Shown here: one piece after another, positions 25,901-35,178 of the stretch
How the letters are laid out: each line of letters opens with the position of its first letter
Position numbering within the stretch: the first letter of the stretch is position 1
Source: Hermatobates lingyangjiaoensis
Lineage: Eukaryota; Arthropoda; Insecta; Hemiptera; Hermatobatidae
DNA length: 64,000 bases
Direction of reading: 5' to 3'
Assembly: GCA_026182355.1 (NCBI GenBank)
Contig: JAPFBL010000084.1
Location: forward strand, 11,454,001-11,518,000
Translations under genes and position numbers: made by a program
Notes under the pieces: model-generated
What the model was told of the DNA's origin: nothing
Databases searched by the model: none
The model's input: the letters and a program-made list of their open reading frames with translations, nothing else

Positions 25901-27800
25901 TATTAAAAAAATGAATTATTTGGTAAAAAAAAAAAGAAAAACAGAACATACTGGCATAATATAGTAATTACTATATTGAAAAATAGTAATTTTCAACCTA
26001 AATTTAGATATAAATTACAAGTTTTGAAAAATGGTAAGAATCTGCACACAAAACTAATTCTGCGTTGTGAAATATAAATTAGTGAATTTCAATGTAAACA
26101 AAGATTTTTAAAATCGAGGATCTCTACAAATATATATTCACTAAATTTAATTATTTTTCATATATTTTCAGACTTATACTCATTGAAGGAGTTTTTCATC
26201 AATAATTGAAAAATATACATATCAATTACCGGTGAAAATCCTTAGAATAATAACACAATTATTATTATTATCTTCTTCGGAATACTTTTTGTATTACTTA
26301 TTGGATGCAGCTATATTAATCTATAAGCTAAATTCACAATATACGTAAATAAATTATTGAAAAAAATATTTTCAGACGTTAAAAACAACTTTACTGTTAA
26401 ACACGCACTTCATATTAAATTAACGCAGAAAATCCATTAGAATCGTAAAAAACGTGAAAAAAGAAACTAATGTCTTTTTCATAGGTTGGTCTGTCAGAAT
26501 TTCTGTCAAACAATTCACTACTAAAATGGAAATGGTAAACTAAAGCCTTTCTAACGGCAGTATGAATCCCATTCTTAATGGGTCTTTCATCAAACATGGC
26601 TCTTCCTTTTCTTACACAGCATTTATCGCATTTATTTATTTGAAGTTTGTTCACTTAAAGAACTCTTTTAGCATTCAAAATATGAAATAAGAAAAAATAT
26701 TAATAGTAACTTAGCCCCAATGATTAACATCAAAAATGGAATAATAATGCTTAAATATTAAAAATATAAATTTATAAAAACATACTGTTCCATATTTAAC
26801 TATACATTCATTCTCTTTTTATTAGAAAATCTACACTAAAATAAACTGACCAATTAAATATGCAGATTATTTGTTCAATACTTTAAAAGAAAAAAACAAC
26901 TATTAAACAAATCATAGCTTGAAAAATAATGGACAACAAACTGCTATGTATGTACAAATTTCTTTATGGATGTCGATATATTTGCATTTGAAACAGTGAA
27001 CACACATAATAAATATAATTAACTTCGGAATATAATGAAGTATTAAAGACCTGCAGCTATGTTGGGAAGGATATTCACTATTTCAGGATCTCTGATAAAT
27101 GCCCAGTCCTCAAAATAAAGATAGAGTGTTGGCGACATGATGATTAAGTTCAAATACCTTTCAAGACATCTTTCATTAAGTGCAGAACGGAGCCAAGCCC
27201 TAGCTCGACCGCGATCAGTCCAAACCTGTCTCAAAGTCTGGTATCTGTCTCTTTCATGATGAGTTAGAACTTCTTTTACAGCTTCCCATAGGGTATATGT
27301 TTCACTCGAACTACCTATTACCAGCTCACGCACTTGCCTGCCACACACACATTTAACCCACTTTCAGTAACACATTTGTTACTTTTTAAACTGTTTTGAT
27401 ATAATAAAGTTAAAAATTTACTTCTACTGTATGTGGTTTAAATCATAAAGACTCAAATTAAAACCATTCTCACTTTTTAAAGACGATAAAAACAAAAACA
27501 GAGTACGGAATATAGTACTTATAGAAGTATTTAAATAAAAATTATCTATGACAATTATTTATACCTTAATGGGGAGGTTTTCTTCTCTTCATTTTTTTTC
27601 TGTTTCAAACCATGACTTAAAGCTGCTTCTAATTTTGAACACAAATTTGTAATATTACTATCCAGTTCTGTAGCCAATTCAGTTCTTCCTCCAAACCTCG
27701 TTTGACATAATTTTACTGACTTCAATAATTCCTGCTGTAAAGTCTCTCTTTCATACAAGTGAGTATCAACTGAAATAGACGCAGGTAACATACTCAACAT
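1925..27800 (-). CDS. SNX29: Sorting nexin 29 orthologue (RUN, coiled-coil and PX domains), 13 coding exons
   Basis: Coding exons in transcript order: 27800-27565, 27337-27051, 24562-24437, 23371-23223, 20414-20299, 19346-19238, 19164-19104, 18597-18432, 17937-17826, 15948-15730, 7276-7136, 7055-6916, 2009-1925. All introns are GT-AG and all phases join, giving about 648 residues. The RUN domain spans roughly residues 25-187 (TRFGG, RGRARAWLRSALNE, FEDWAF, SSILFAISID). An acidic/Ser linker follows, then a coiled coil around 362-495 (KYVSAVQML, AEMHGEL). The C-terminal PX domain covers about 505-625, with the phosphoinositide-contact motifs FRRYTQF and PPKKTIGNK, then FVEERR. PX domains bind membrane phosphoinositides and RUN domains bind small GTPases or motors, so an endosomal trafficking role is expected from the family. 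The human protein is longer, around 800 residues. The start is uncertain: ATG 27800 or 27791 reads directly into the exon behind an in-frame stop, but 27770 is also a fair splice acceptor for an unseen first exon. Confidence 0.93.
2560..3305 (+). pseudogene. Non-LTR retrotransposon ORF1 (gag-like) remnant with zinc knuckles
   Basis: Conceptual translation with several stops and frameshifts gives the order typical of arthropod LINE ORF1 proteins. A Lys-rich stretch comes first (about 2590-2690), then GVRKAKNIGEGKVLIEI, an RNA-binding-fold signature (about 2700-2750), and NPRPIMCNI (about 2838-2865). A decayed Cys/His region at about 3096-3300 resembles CCHC knuckles (YFNCSRYLKGNC, KCVNHTARNK) and ends in NHTAFSKRCLCC. 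Such proteins coat the element RNA. No endonuclease or reverse transcriptase follows, so this is a 3'-truncated or rearranged copy. It lies inside the last SNX29 intron. Confidence 0.55.
4060..4375. repeat. Direct repeat, left copy
   Basis: About 300 bp matching 6040-6350 in the same orientation with moderate divergence: CCCGGATTCAGGA / CCCGGATTTGGGG near the start, TTTTGAAAATAAAACTTT in the middle, and an AATTCA-ATTCA-AAGGTTATT block near the end. Internally, a segment of about 45 bp containing AATTTTAAACAGTTTGTTTT is duplicated in tandem at about 4215-4290. Confidence 0.6.
4601..4624 (-). ncRNA. Hammerhead-like core motif (minus strand)
   Basis: Read on the minus strand: CTGACGA, one C, a 4-bp stem GAAC/GTTC with a 4-nt loop, then GAAA. 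This matches the conserved CUGANGA and GAAA boxes of a hammerhead core with an extra base before stem II. Stems I and III were not demonstrated, so activity is unproven. Confidence 0.4.
4767..5110 (-). pseudogene. Penelope-like element GIY-YIG endonuclease fragment
   Basis: The minus strand is open for 109 codons. The segment with YISLFSNMLSIRMSGHRYSV resembles the GIY-YIG endonuclease core of Penelope-like elements: an aromatic residue then I, spaced before R-M-x-x-H. The YIG glycine is replaced by Ser. A segment VQILKK follows, as is common after the catalytic core. The upstream reverse transcriptase is absent. The hammerhead-like motif at 4601-4624 lies downstream in the same orientation, the same order seen for the better-preserved Penelope-like copy at 44.2-45.7 kb. 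Assignment is by pattern recognition only. Confidence 0.45.
5495..5556. repeat. 26-bp tandem repeat, two full copies plus a partial
   Basis: A 26-bp unit starting GTACGACTGCCGTGTAAATG occurs at 5495-5520 and 5521-5546 without mismatch, followed by the first 9-10 bases of a third. It lies within the inverted-arm element. Confidence 0.9.
5629..5652 (+). ncRNA. Hammerhead-like core motif, degenerate
   Basis: CTGACAA, one C, stem GAAC/GTTC with a 4-nt loop, then GAAA. It is the mirror copy of 4601-4624, with the core G changed to A, which would be expected to abolish hammerhead activity. Confidence 0.35.
6040..6350. repeat. Direct repeat, right copy
   Basis: This matches 4060-4375 in the same orientation. 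The two copies bracket the inverted-arm element, so they may be the ends of a larger composite or a duplicated flank. Confidence 0.55.
7277..8997. other. SNX29 intron before the PX exons, left part
   Basis: AT-rich intronic DNA up to the mariner insertion. No coding or RNA feature was recognised. A fragment near 7727 matches the dispersed CTGGAGTAG-CTACAC motif described in the findings. Confidence 0.5.
8998..9916 (+). mobile_element. Mariner-family transposon, internally deleted, with both terminal inverted repeats
   Basis: The left end starts CGAGGTGTATAAATAAAGTA and continues GTGAGACTG. The right end is its reverse complement with one or two differences (9888-9916). The element is flanked on both sides by TA (8996-8997 and 9917-9918), the mariner target-site duplication. 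At 919 bp it is shorter than the ~1.3 kb usual for mariner, and the transposase inside has a central deletion, so it can move only if an intact copy supplies enzyme. It sits in an SNX29 intron, 40 bp from a Helitron. Confidence 0.93.
9188..9854 (+). pseudogene. Mariner transposase, internally deleted and frameshifted
   Basis: The N-terminus starts at ATG 9188 (MSDLKVEQR) and encodes the Mos1-type helix-turn-helix region through RVFRWFKEF-like AQVFRWFKEF and EDEPRSGRPSS. After about residue 88 the frame shifts, marking the deletion. The downstream frame reads WVLHHDNAPCHTA (second catalytic Asp) and YSPDLSLYHFFLF, ending at a stop near 9672. In the family the last block normally has a third Asp where this copy has His. 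The segment containing the first catalytic Asp lies in the deletion. The last part (9669-9854, LKGTHFG, WKDRLQRCV) is in another frame. The gene cannot make an active transposase. Confidence 0.92.
9957..11147 (+). mobile_element. Helitron deletion derivative
   Basis: The left end begins TCTATATAAGTAAATT near 9957, matching the TC start of Helitrons. The right end is GTTTGCTAG followed by T at 11148, the CTRR|T terminus, with a decayed hairpin just before it. The same 3' end with an intact CCGTC/GACGG hairpin is seen in the reverse copy at 56829. Inside is only the C-terminal part of the Helitron helicase. No Rep (rolling-circle) domain is seen, so the copy is non-autonomous. The 5' boundary is inferred from the TC and comparison with the copy ending near 58975. 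Confidence 0.75.
10440..11029 (+). pseudogene. Helitron (PIF1-type) helicase C-terminal fragment
   Basis: Conceptual translation gives TYKSVNRVISNEGAVHY, EFLDSV, LPTHE, MLRNLSAPKMCNGTRL, IPRIPLIPS, FPFKRLRC, FAMTVTKSQGKTL and VLSHGQL-FAYSRIRGPN, which are the final helicase motifs of Helitron Rep-helicase proteins in order. In-frame stops occur, for example after NGTRL and after SHGQL. The helicase unwinds the donor strand during rolling-circle transposition. Only the C-terminus remains, and the stop near 11029 ends the frame. Confidence 0.88.
11148..15729. other. Large SNX29 intron, central part
   Basis: About 4.6 kb of AT-rich intronic sequence without a recognisable gene, RNA or transposon protein. 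There is a C-rich pyrimidine patch at about 15300-15350. Near 13990-14013 the minus strand carries CCTGACGAAGACC, as in the palindromic repeats elsewhere, but without the GAAA box. Confidence 0.5.
15949..17825. other. SNX29 intron between the coiled-coil exons
   Basis: This intron is occupied mainly by a reverse copy of the ~600-bp dispersed repeat (16960-17510). The rest is AT-rich without recognisable features. Confidence 0.6.
16960..17510 (-). repeat. ~600-bp dispersed non-coding repeat, copy A (reverse)
   Basis: Read on the minus strand it starts with a short palindrome CTTTACTGTAAGTAAAG and continues AAAAAATTTGAT. It then runs parallel to the copy at 47536 through TACATGTTTTGAGG, the AATGGGCC block and the ACGGAAGGG block. 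No ORF is conserved between copies. Confidence 0.65.
19565..19655 (+). repeat. SINE fragment, diverged
   Basis: GCCTGTACGATATCGGGTAA, then CGTTAACGATCCCTACTC and CAAAATTTAGG, match the body of the SINE at 31823-32149 with substitutions and small deletions. The tRNA-like head and the tail are missing. It lies in an SNX29 intron. Confidence 0.7.
21014..21041 (-). ncRNA. Hammerhead-like core motif, degenerate (minus strand)
   Basis: On the minus strand CCTAAGGATGACC, an A-rich loop, GGATC and GAAATAATATT form the same stem-then-GAAA layout as the other copies, but the CTGANGA box has decayed. A TATATA-rich stretch lies about 80-120 bp away, as at the other copies. Confidence 0.25.
21664..22000 (+). 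repeat. ~600-bp dispersed non-coding repeat, copy B
   Basis: TTTTTACTTTACCGTATCAT, then AAAAAATTTGAACTCG, CGGATTTACTTGTTTTGAGG, GACGTCTGTGTGAGGTGGGT and AAAAATGGGAAAT align with copies D and E. It contains a T18-19 run at about 21908. It is 3' truncated relative to copy D. Confidence 0.65.
22500..22720 (+). pseudogene. Non-LTR reverse transcriptase fragment, heavily decayed
   Basis: One frame reads TVTTRGYSQGSVLSPY, the conserved G-x-x-Q-G-S-x-x-S-P block of LINE reverse transcriptases. After a frame change the next reads VVDKVINISKDAQGCVDVLVI, corresponding to the catalytic YADD box with its two Asp decayed to VDV, then ELMSHPLQMGYNRW. Stops and frameshifts are present. It is a dead remnant in an SNX29 intron. 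Confidence 0.65.
23793..23885 (-). other. tRNA-like sequence, possibly a SINE head
   Basis: The minus strand contains GGTTCGAATCCTGG, a perfect RNA polymerase III B box with T-arm, preceded by CAAGGTCATG. A recognisable A box and acceptor stem were not found, so this is a tRNA pseudogene or SINE remnant rather than a functional tRNA. Confidence 0.35.
24563..27050. other. SNX29 intron after the RUN exons
   Basis: AT-rich, about 2.5 kb. A 79-codon minus-strand ORF at 26415-26654 has no recognisable domain. Nothing else could be identified. Confidence 0.5.
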
Positions 27801-28910
27801 AGAGTGAATCCATTAAAAACATAAATTTATAGCACTACATTAATGTCTTGATTATCCATTATCACTTTTAAACCACTCATCATCCTCCTTCAAGGGTCAA
27901 TTTTACTCACTCACAATGATAACTGTCATAACCTTCTATATATAACCAGTGGGTACCTTCCGAAGTTTAACAGATTTCAACATCCTGAAATTTGCTATTT
28001 AGATGGCTTAGGTTTATGTGAGAAACAACATTTAACAATGTTTAAGAAGTTAAGAAATTTAATTAATTCTACTCCAAAAAAGGAGAATTACAAATTTATT
28101 TAGGACATAGTATTAACATTCATTCACTATAAACACACGTATATTTCTTTCAGGGAAGAGAACATTTCACTTGTACATTTACCTATTTCAGTAGTCCTAT
28201 ATTTTTAAAAAATATAATCGTATATATTATGTGAATGTATACGAAAATGAAACGAACTCGTTTAAATTCAGTATCAGAAACAATAATGACAGTTTATAAA
28301 AACTAACCAATTACAGAGATAACCAGAGACTGAACAATTCTACACAAACATTACTTGTGTAATCAGGTAATTAGCAGAAAGGTAATCTCTCATTACTAAT
28401 CAATCCAAATTTCTGTTTATAAACTCATTAAAAGAAAACAAAAACAATCCAAGATATAAAATTTAATTAGAACGACTAGGTCAGAAACAGTATTCCTGGT
28501 CCTCAAGCCAGTATCAAACAAAAATTCGGAAATCAAGCAAGGACATTAGTAAAAAGGGACTTAACATCAAAAGCTATTAGCACAAAAAGATATTTTTAGT
28601 TTCTTAATGGGATAAACGTTATTTTTTAACATTTCTATTTCAAGTTGAACCATTTAAGAGAGTTAAATACAATCGGAAAGTTTGTAACTAATTTAGTCAA
28701 TAGATCTGACCATCACTCGAGCAGGAAGGAGATTTGAAAATAAAACTTATATTTAAACCGTCTCCAACAACTGCTTTGCGGTTGCCTTTGGTCTCCCAGG
28801 CTCTCCAGAGGTAACTCTGAGGAAAATAAGTAATTTGGCCTTAAGCTCTTAGTTCCATTTCTAAACAAAATTTCACAATAAACATGTGAAATAAAAATCA
28901 ACATCTATAT

Positions 28911-29045
28911 CACAGTAAGAAGTTCAGTAATGGGACTAAGATCTTTCAACCGAAAGAACTCGTCTTCAATAGTTCGAGTGTGACTGACGAAGGCCAAGGT
29001 TTTGGTTGAAAGATCTTAGTCCCATTTCTGAATTTCTTGCTGTGG
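28911..29045. repeat. Palindromic repeat with hammerhead-like motif
   Basis: Arms 28911-28953 and 29002-29045 are inverted copies sharing TGGGACTAAGATCTTTCAAC and its complement. The loop side of the right arm carries CTGACGA-A (28984), a 6-bp stem GGCCAA/TTGGTT including G-U pairs, then GAAA (29008-29011). The left arm has a more decayed mirror motif. Confidence 0.7.
28984..29011 (+). ncRNA. Hammerhead-like core motif
   Basis: CTGACGA, one A, stem GGCCAA/TTGGTT (two G-U pairs) with a 4-nt loop, then GAAA. It has the same one-base spacing before the stem as the copies at 4601, 35439 and 45710. Confidence 0.4.
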
Positions 29046-29950
29046 TTTAGACATTTGTATGTAATCATATTAAAAATAACAGGACTTACACACATAACAA
29101 AATACTTACTATTAACATTTTTGTTATTTTGAACAGAAGTTTTCATAGGGAAACGATAAAATTTCTAAAACTTACAAATACAATATATCATTTAAAATAA
29201 TGAGTACTTTTCTGCTACTGTTATCAAGTTATAGCTAAATACTTGCACAAATTATTTTCTTAATCAATTCTGGTGATTAATGCAGTTATTTCAGTTCATT
29301 GCTAATTTGTATGAAAGTCACTTATCTTGCCAGTGACTTGAATGAAGAGTGATGTGATTTAAGATTGGGTTTTATATCTATAGACAAATAAAGCATGAGT
29401 TGTCTGTCTACTGCATGGTCTACTCGTATACCATCTATAATATATTTCTTCAGTTTTCATTTTACCTGGGAGTCACATGTAGTCTTTTTGTTCCCAACTC
29501 TCACACATGTAGGTTTTCACTTTCTGTTCTGCTCTGGGGCAGAAAGTGTAGTTCACCTTTTATTTGGTATCCATTTAATTATGGACAAACCACATTAATA
29601 GATTCATTCCACAATGGAAGTCCTAAATTTTTTGTTAGTCAAGTTTATTTAAACGAGCTCCTGACGTGGTACACACAGGGACATATTGCTTTACTTACCA
29701 TCCATGTTCAAATAGTAGTCGTTGGCTCCTCTCGCATGAAAAAACTAGGTTCATGACCAAGATTAGAGTCTGAAATTTCCTTTGGGAACAGCAGCAGCTA
29801 CAGGAAGTTGACTTAGAAGAAGTGAATATTTAGATTCTAATCCCTAGTACTGAAGCTCCAAGTTTGAATCTAACAATGACTGCACTTTTTCATATAGAAT
29901 GCGGGAAAAACTTGTGTACACCATCATTTGAAGACACGCAAAAGCGTTTC

Positions 29951-30035
29951 GTCTGTATGGCGTCAAGTACTCTTTAACGATCCTCACTCAAATAAACACG
30001 AGCAAGTTCAAGTTCAAAACTTCCAATGTAGAATG
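29951..30035 (+). repeat. SINE fragment, very diverged
   Basis: GTCTGTATGGCGTCAAGTAC, then TCTTTAACGATCCTCACTC and AATAAACACGAG, parallel the SINE body (GCCTGTACGATGTCAGGTAC and onward). Head and tail are lost. Confidence 0.5.
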
Positions 30036-30699
30036 AATCTGTCAGTGTTCACTCAGTCATAGTCATGTAAAATGGGTACCAGATAAGAAATGAGCTACAC
30101 TTTCCATCGACTACAGCAAGGATGGCGTATTAAAGAGTGAGTGTTAATCAATCACAAGTTTAATCAACCACACTTTTAACCTGAGACACATAGTTTGATA
30201 AGTACTCATATTATCAAATCGAGTAATTCAAATCAGTGTTCTTCACACAGCAATATAAACGCATACAGAGGCAAAGAATATTAAAATGAATAAGCAAGTA
30301 CTTCATATAGCTTAACTGACTGATTCAAAAAATCATGGTGTTAAGAGATGTTGAATGTCAAAACAAGAAGTTTTCATCAATAAACTAAGGGTCACTAATA
30401 AACTTATCAAATAATACTTGACTTGACTGAAAAGTACTAAAACTTTATGAAACCCGTTAGTTTTTTCATGCCTCAATTGCATTGCGAGGTCTCTTTTGAA
30501 TAAATAATAATAATAACAAGAATACATTTAAATGAGATAGAAAATGTTTCTGTCAGCTGATTTTATCTTTTTCCTTAATACTAAATTATCATGAAAACAG
30601 TAAAAAATACTCCTATATTATTTAATTAGTTTAAATCAATCATTTTCAAATGGAAATGGGAATGGAAAACATTTTTTAATATTAAAAGCGTGTAGAGCT

Positions 30700-31160
30700 T
30701 CGACAGTGGCCTGCACGTCTCCTGCATTGGATTGCCGGAGGCTTCTATGACGTTAAGTTCTTACTATTTTAACAAAACAGCTACCGTGTAGATGCAGCTA
30801 TATAAATTTTATTGTTGAAGCAGAAGGAACCACCGAAACTCCTGAGTATTATCGAACGAGTCACTATGCCATTACAGTTCTAAAACGATCACGACAAATT
30901 GCTTCCGGAATATACCTTGGCATAAAAAACAACCTCACAGCGAAATTCATGATTCTTGATTGTTAGATGACTACGACAAACTGGAGGCTAAGACAAGCTT
31001 GGAAGAACCATGGGCAATTTAACATCGTCTGCCTGTAAAACCGACCAGGAAATACACCTAAATATGAAGTACTAGAGAGAACCATCAAGCCCTTCAGCAT
31101 AATTGCCGGCAACTTCAGCAGCCCATCATCAAGGGAGGATACATCACAATCGTGAAGTTA
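30700..31160 (+). pseudogene. Non-LTR retrotransposon endonuclease fragment, decayed
   Basis: Translated pieces read YRVDAAINFIVEAEG, SGIYLGIKNNL, FNIVCL, NRPGNTPKYEVLERTI and IAGNFSSPSSR. The last corresponds to the GDFNSPHS-type active-site block of AP endonucleases in R1/I/Jockey-type LINEs, with the Asp replaced. Stops interrupt the frame. It is distinct from the RTE-like endonuclease at the left edge. Confidence 0.6.
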
Positions 31161-31822
31161 TTGCTCACGATTTTCTCAGATACATATATTACCTTACCAA
31201 TAGACAATATATTTTTGATAAATGCTATTTATTATAGTCAGCCAACGTTAGTAATTGAATCAGAAAAGGAAGACAAGTTAGGAACGATGTGCTCCAAGAA
31301 ATCTGAAACAAATTCACTAGGGAATGCGATTATGTTTGTACCATTGACCTTCTTTATTTTATCAGATCTGTATTCATTGATTTGTTTTCCTATATTGAGT
31401 TAAAAACCTGACGCTTAGAAATTACTTCTTATAGTGAAATAAGTAATGCTGCTATATTGCCTAATTTGAATCAATGACCTGTAAAGATTAGTTCGTCACT
31501 GGGTCTCGTTATATTAAGAGAAGACCTAATTTGAGTCTCACATCCACGGTTAATCTTAATAAGGGATAAATGACTAATTGATATAGTCCTCCATCCTAAC
31601 GAAAGGGAAGGGGCGGACGTCATGGAGCTCAGATAATTAAAGATGCAAACATTGTTTTATATAACTAGACCTTTTAAAGAAGATTAAATTGTTTACAGAT
31701 GAGAGACGACAAGATATGGATTTCAGATATGAAGTCTTATATTCTCGGCAATGTACTTGGAAATATAACGACAAGATACAATTGGGTCCTCTGGAAAAAT
31801 TCCCATCTAATATTTGAAGTTA

Positions 31823-32149
31823 GGGGCCAGGCTAGCTCAGTGGTTACATGCTCGCCTCTGAACTGATGGGACCGGGGTTCGATCCCCACCTGACCCTCGA
31901 TTTATTCACGCGTGAGGTGAATAAATCTGAGTACGTCGTCCCTCGGAGAAGGACGTTAAACTGTAGGTCCCGAGCCTGTACGATGTCAGGTACTCGTTAA
32001 AGATCCCTACTCTAAATACACATGAGTTTGGCAAAATTTAGGACTCCCACTGTAGAATCAATCTTCATTGTGTGGTATCACAAAGGGCCGGCCAATGCTC
32101 GGCCTACGTGTGTTCCCTTGGGGGACTGCCACTGCAACCTAACCTAACC
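31823..32149 (+). mobile_element. Full-length tRNA-derived SINE with 15-bp target-site duplication
   Basis: The head (31823 to about 31900) is tRNA-like, with an A box TAGCTCAGTGGTTA and a B box GGGTTCGATCCCC, the internal RNA polymerase III promoter. The body contains CGGAGAAGGACGTTAAAC and GTACGATGTCAGGTACTCG. The tail is three CCTAA-type units. The flanks carry a perfect 15-bp duplication TAATATTTGAAGTTA at 31808-31822 and 32150-32164, proving target-primed insertion by a LINE-encoded machinery. It is the best preserved of at least five copies in this window and probably the youngest. Confidence 0.95.
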
Positions 32150-32419
32150 TAATATTTGAAGTTATTCCAGAATTTGTGCAATTGAGTGCATCGAGTTCGA
32201 TATTTTTTACTCTGGAACAAATCTTATCAGTTAACAATAAAACTAGGTATTCATTTAACCACGAGAAATTGGGTTATAAAGACCTCCTTGTTATTAAGGC
32301 ACGGGAACAGATGCTTATATGGCCCAAGCTTGTGATATAGTATTCTTAAGATGATTCAAGATATATACATAGAAATTATATTTAGCAAAATAAAAATCAC
32401 TGAAAAGTAAAAAAATCGG

Positions 32420-32600
32420 CGAGCACGCAAGCCAGTGAGCTTCCCTGGCTCCATGCATTTAGTTTATTACCAGTATTTATATTATGAAAATATTAAATTA
32501 AAAAAAATTATTTGTTACATTTATATATAATACATACATTTGAACTACCATCATAGGCGAGCATGCAAGTCACTTGCTAGCCTGGCCCCAATTTTGGGAA
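32420..32600 (+). repeat. ~138-bp tandem repeat, about 1.3 units
   Basis: GGCGAGCACGCAAGCC at 32418-32433 recurs as GGCGAGCATGCAAGTC about 138 bp later, with TTTATTACCAG, AATATTAAATTAAAAAAA and ATAATACAT between. The same unit forms three tandem copies at 57181-57560. Confidence 0.8.
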
Positions 32601-35178
32601 TATAGTAATGATTTTCTTTTATTTAACATTGTCCAGGTAATAAATAATATATATTTAATATCAGGTCTCTATCTCTACGGAAAATGGGTGAACAAAGTCA
32701 CGAACTTTATATATAGAGATTGTTCCTTAAATTAACAACTGCTGAAGTGAAGGATTTTACTAAAAGAATTACCTTTATGCTACTAGTGCTGCTATTCTAC
32801 TCATGCCAAAAGTTCTAAAAAGAAATATAGGACAGATAACATGTTTAATTAGAATTAATTTTCTTTCCGAATAATTCAGAAAACAAAAACACTAAACTAA
32901 AGTTAGATGTCATAGAAGCATTGCTATTGTCATAGTAATTTTTCATATTATTACAAATTGTTATCTCTGGTGAAGATACTATTTTTGTATAAGCGTCCAG
33001 TTATTCTGTTTCCAGAACTGTTAGTTCTAAAGCATTGGAACTTTTTACTTTTGATCTGTATATAGTATTACTTCAAAAAATTTAGTTCAAACAAGCGATA
33101 AGCATTCATCACAATTTTAATGATTTAATATAAACTTTTAAACTCTCAAAATTGAAACAGGAGGCATAATTACTTGATTTTAGTGCTGTTTTGGAGGCTG
33201 AAAATGTGCCCATTTGTTATTTAGCACTAATTTTAGTCCTTAGCGAGCAACATTTCCGGTTTGCTACTTCATAGGGAGCCTCAATTTTATTTCTGCTTAC
33301 CAGTTCAACGATTATGTTCATTAATCGTTAGCCACGATTTATTTCTTCAATCTAAGCGACCCAATTTAAAATATTTCATTAAAAAAGTGTTAAACAATAT
33401 GGAAGACCGACCACATTTGGCTCATATAACACGTTAATAACAAAAAATACAACATAAATATTATATCTTCATTTATTATACCTAAGCAAATATTTTACTT
33501 TCTGAAAACTTGAAAATGTTATCAGAATGAGTGTTTCAAAATATCCTGCTTTTTCACGAGTCTTTTTTTTTTGTATTTCATTTTTTGTTTTTTGTATTTT
33601 GTCATGTCTTGTTTTTTCCGTTTTGATAATCACATTTCTGAACAATGTGAGGAAAGTACATTGCTTACGACTTTAATTAACTTATTCATTCTCATTCCAG
33701 GTAATTTATCTATTCGTTCATGGTATTTTGACAAATAAAAGTTTATGTTATGTTTGTTTGTTCCCTGGCAACGCCAGTGTAGTATTTCTATATGTAAACA
33801 AAATGCATTTACTTTATTAGGCAGTGGATTTATGTTTCTTTAGTTCAATTGAGATAAAAATCTCACAGTTTAAATTTTTAAAGAAGACTTCTTAGAGAAT
33901 GGTAGACTGCAGATGATTTCATGAGTAAGTACCGTCCTAACTGAATAAAAACAAAATATCTTCGGCCAACATGTTTACTCCAAATTGTTCTTCAAAACTA
34001 AAACTTAACACATATATTCTCAAATGTAATTATTATGGAAATCAAACTAACAATGTAAAATTAATTCTCTAGAGATCAGAATGTAAAATCGGCTATGTTT
34101 TTCCCAATTAATTATTCTTAATAATTATTGAATAACAATAACAATCGGGCAATAATTACTGCCCAACCACCAATCAGCTCAAAATGCAAGTCAATATATA
34201 TTTTTCTTAATAGACAACGTCTCATTTACTTATAGCAAATGTTAATTTCCTGATAAAACTTTTCAGTTTCAAATTAAGCAAAATATACTAGAAACATAAT
34301 AATAATGTTTTATCAAAAAATATATTTATTTTGTTGTTTCTGGAATTAACATTTTGGAAGGCTTCCAAATTTTGTTACAAAGATTTATTTCATTCAAAGA
34401 AGTATGCAATTTGAATTGATATCCCTAAGACCTCCATGCTATTCTGAAATTATAATTATGATGATGAATTGTTATTTTTCAGATGGTAGGCAATAATATT
34501 TGAAAGAAACCTATACAATTATGATTGTTGTGTTGTCTTGTGACGGTGAGTGCTATATCAATGTCAGAAAATGGAAGTGAGCAGTCAACGGCACAGCGGA
34601 TTTGGCAACGAAAATGTCTTGACCTTTGTGCGTAAACAATCATTCCTTTTATCTGAAATTCACTTTCTTTTATGTAAATTTCGATTTTTTAAAATTATTT
34701 TTAAATAGTTTTTTTTTTTAAAAAAGAAAAATAATTTTCTTCTAATCCATATTGTTCAATGATCCATTGTTATCTTTTCATTAATCTCGTTATTTTACTT
34801 TTGATAGACCTTTTAGTTCGAAAATATTTCATTCTGAACTTACACACAATCTTCTGAAATATAATGACACAACTCCAAACTTCAACCACTTCGGCCTAAC
34901 CTCATGACTGGGCTCAAAATTTTCAAAATACATTAAATCTGAGTATTTGTGTTGCAAATTGGATTATATTTGTTTATTTTTTGATGGAATTGGTCTTTGA
35001 TTTTTTATTAAGTTCATGTTTGATCTGTGATATACATCTATATATTATATATAATATATATTTGACTCATTAATATTATAGTTAGGATTCAAAACAAGTA
35101 ATATATTCTGATCAATTGTGTTAATAATTTCATTTAAGCTCGACTGATGTGCGTGTATGAAGCTTCTACCATCCTCTA

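Noticed and set aside
26415..26654. 79-codon minus-strand ORF with several Cys in an SNX29 intron
   Set aside because: No domain, no splice sites joining neighbouring exons, and no repeat partner.
31823..31900. A functional tRNA gene
   Set aside because: The tRNA-like part continues into the SINE body and is bounded by a target-site duplication, so it is a SINE head.
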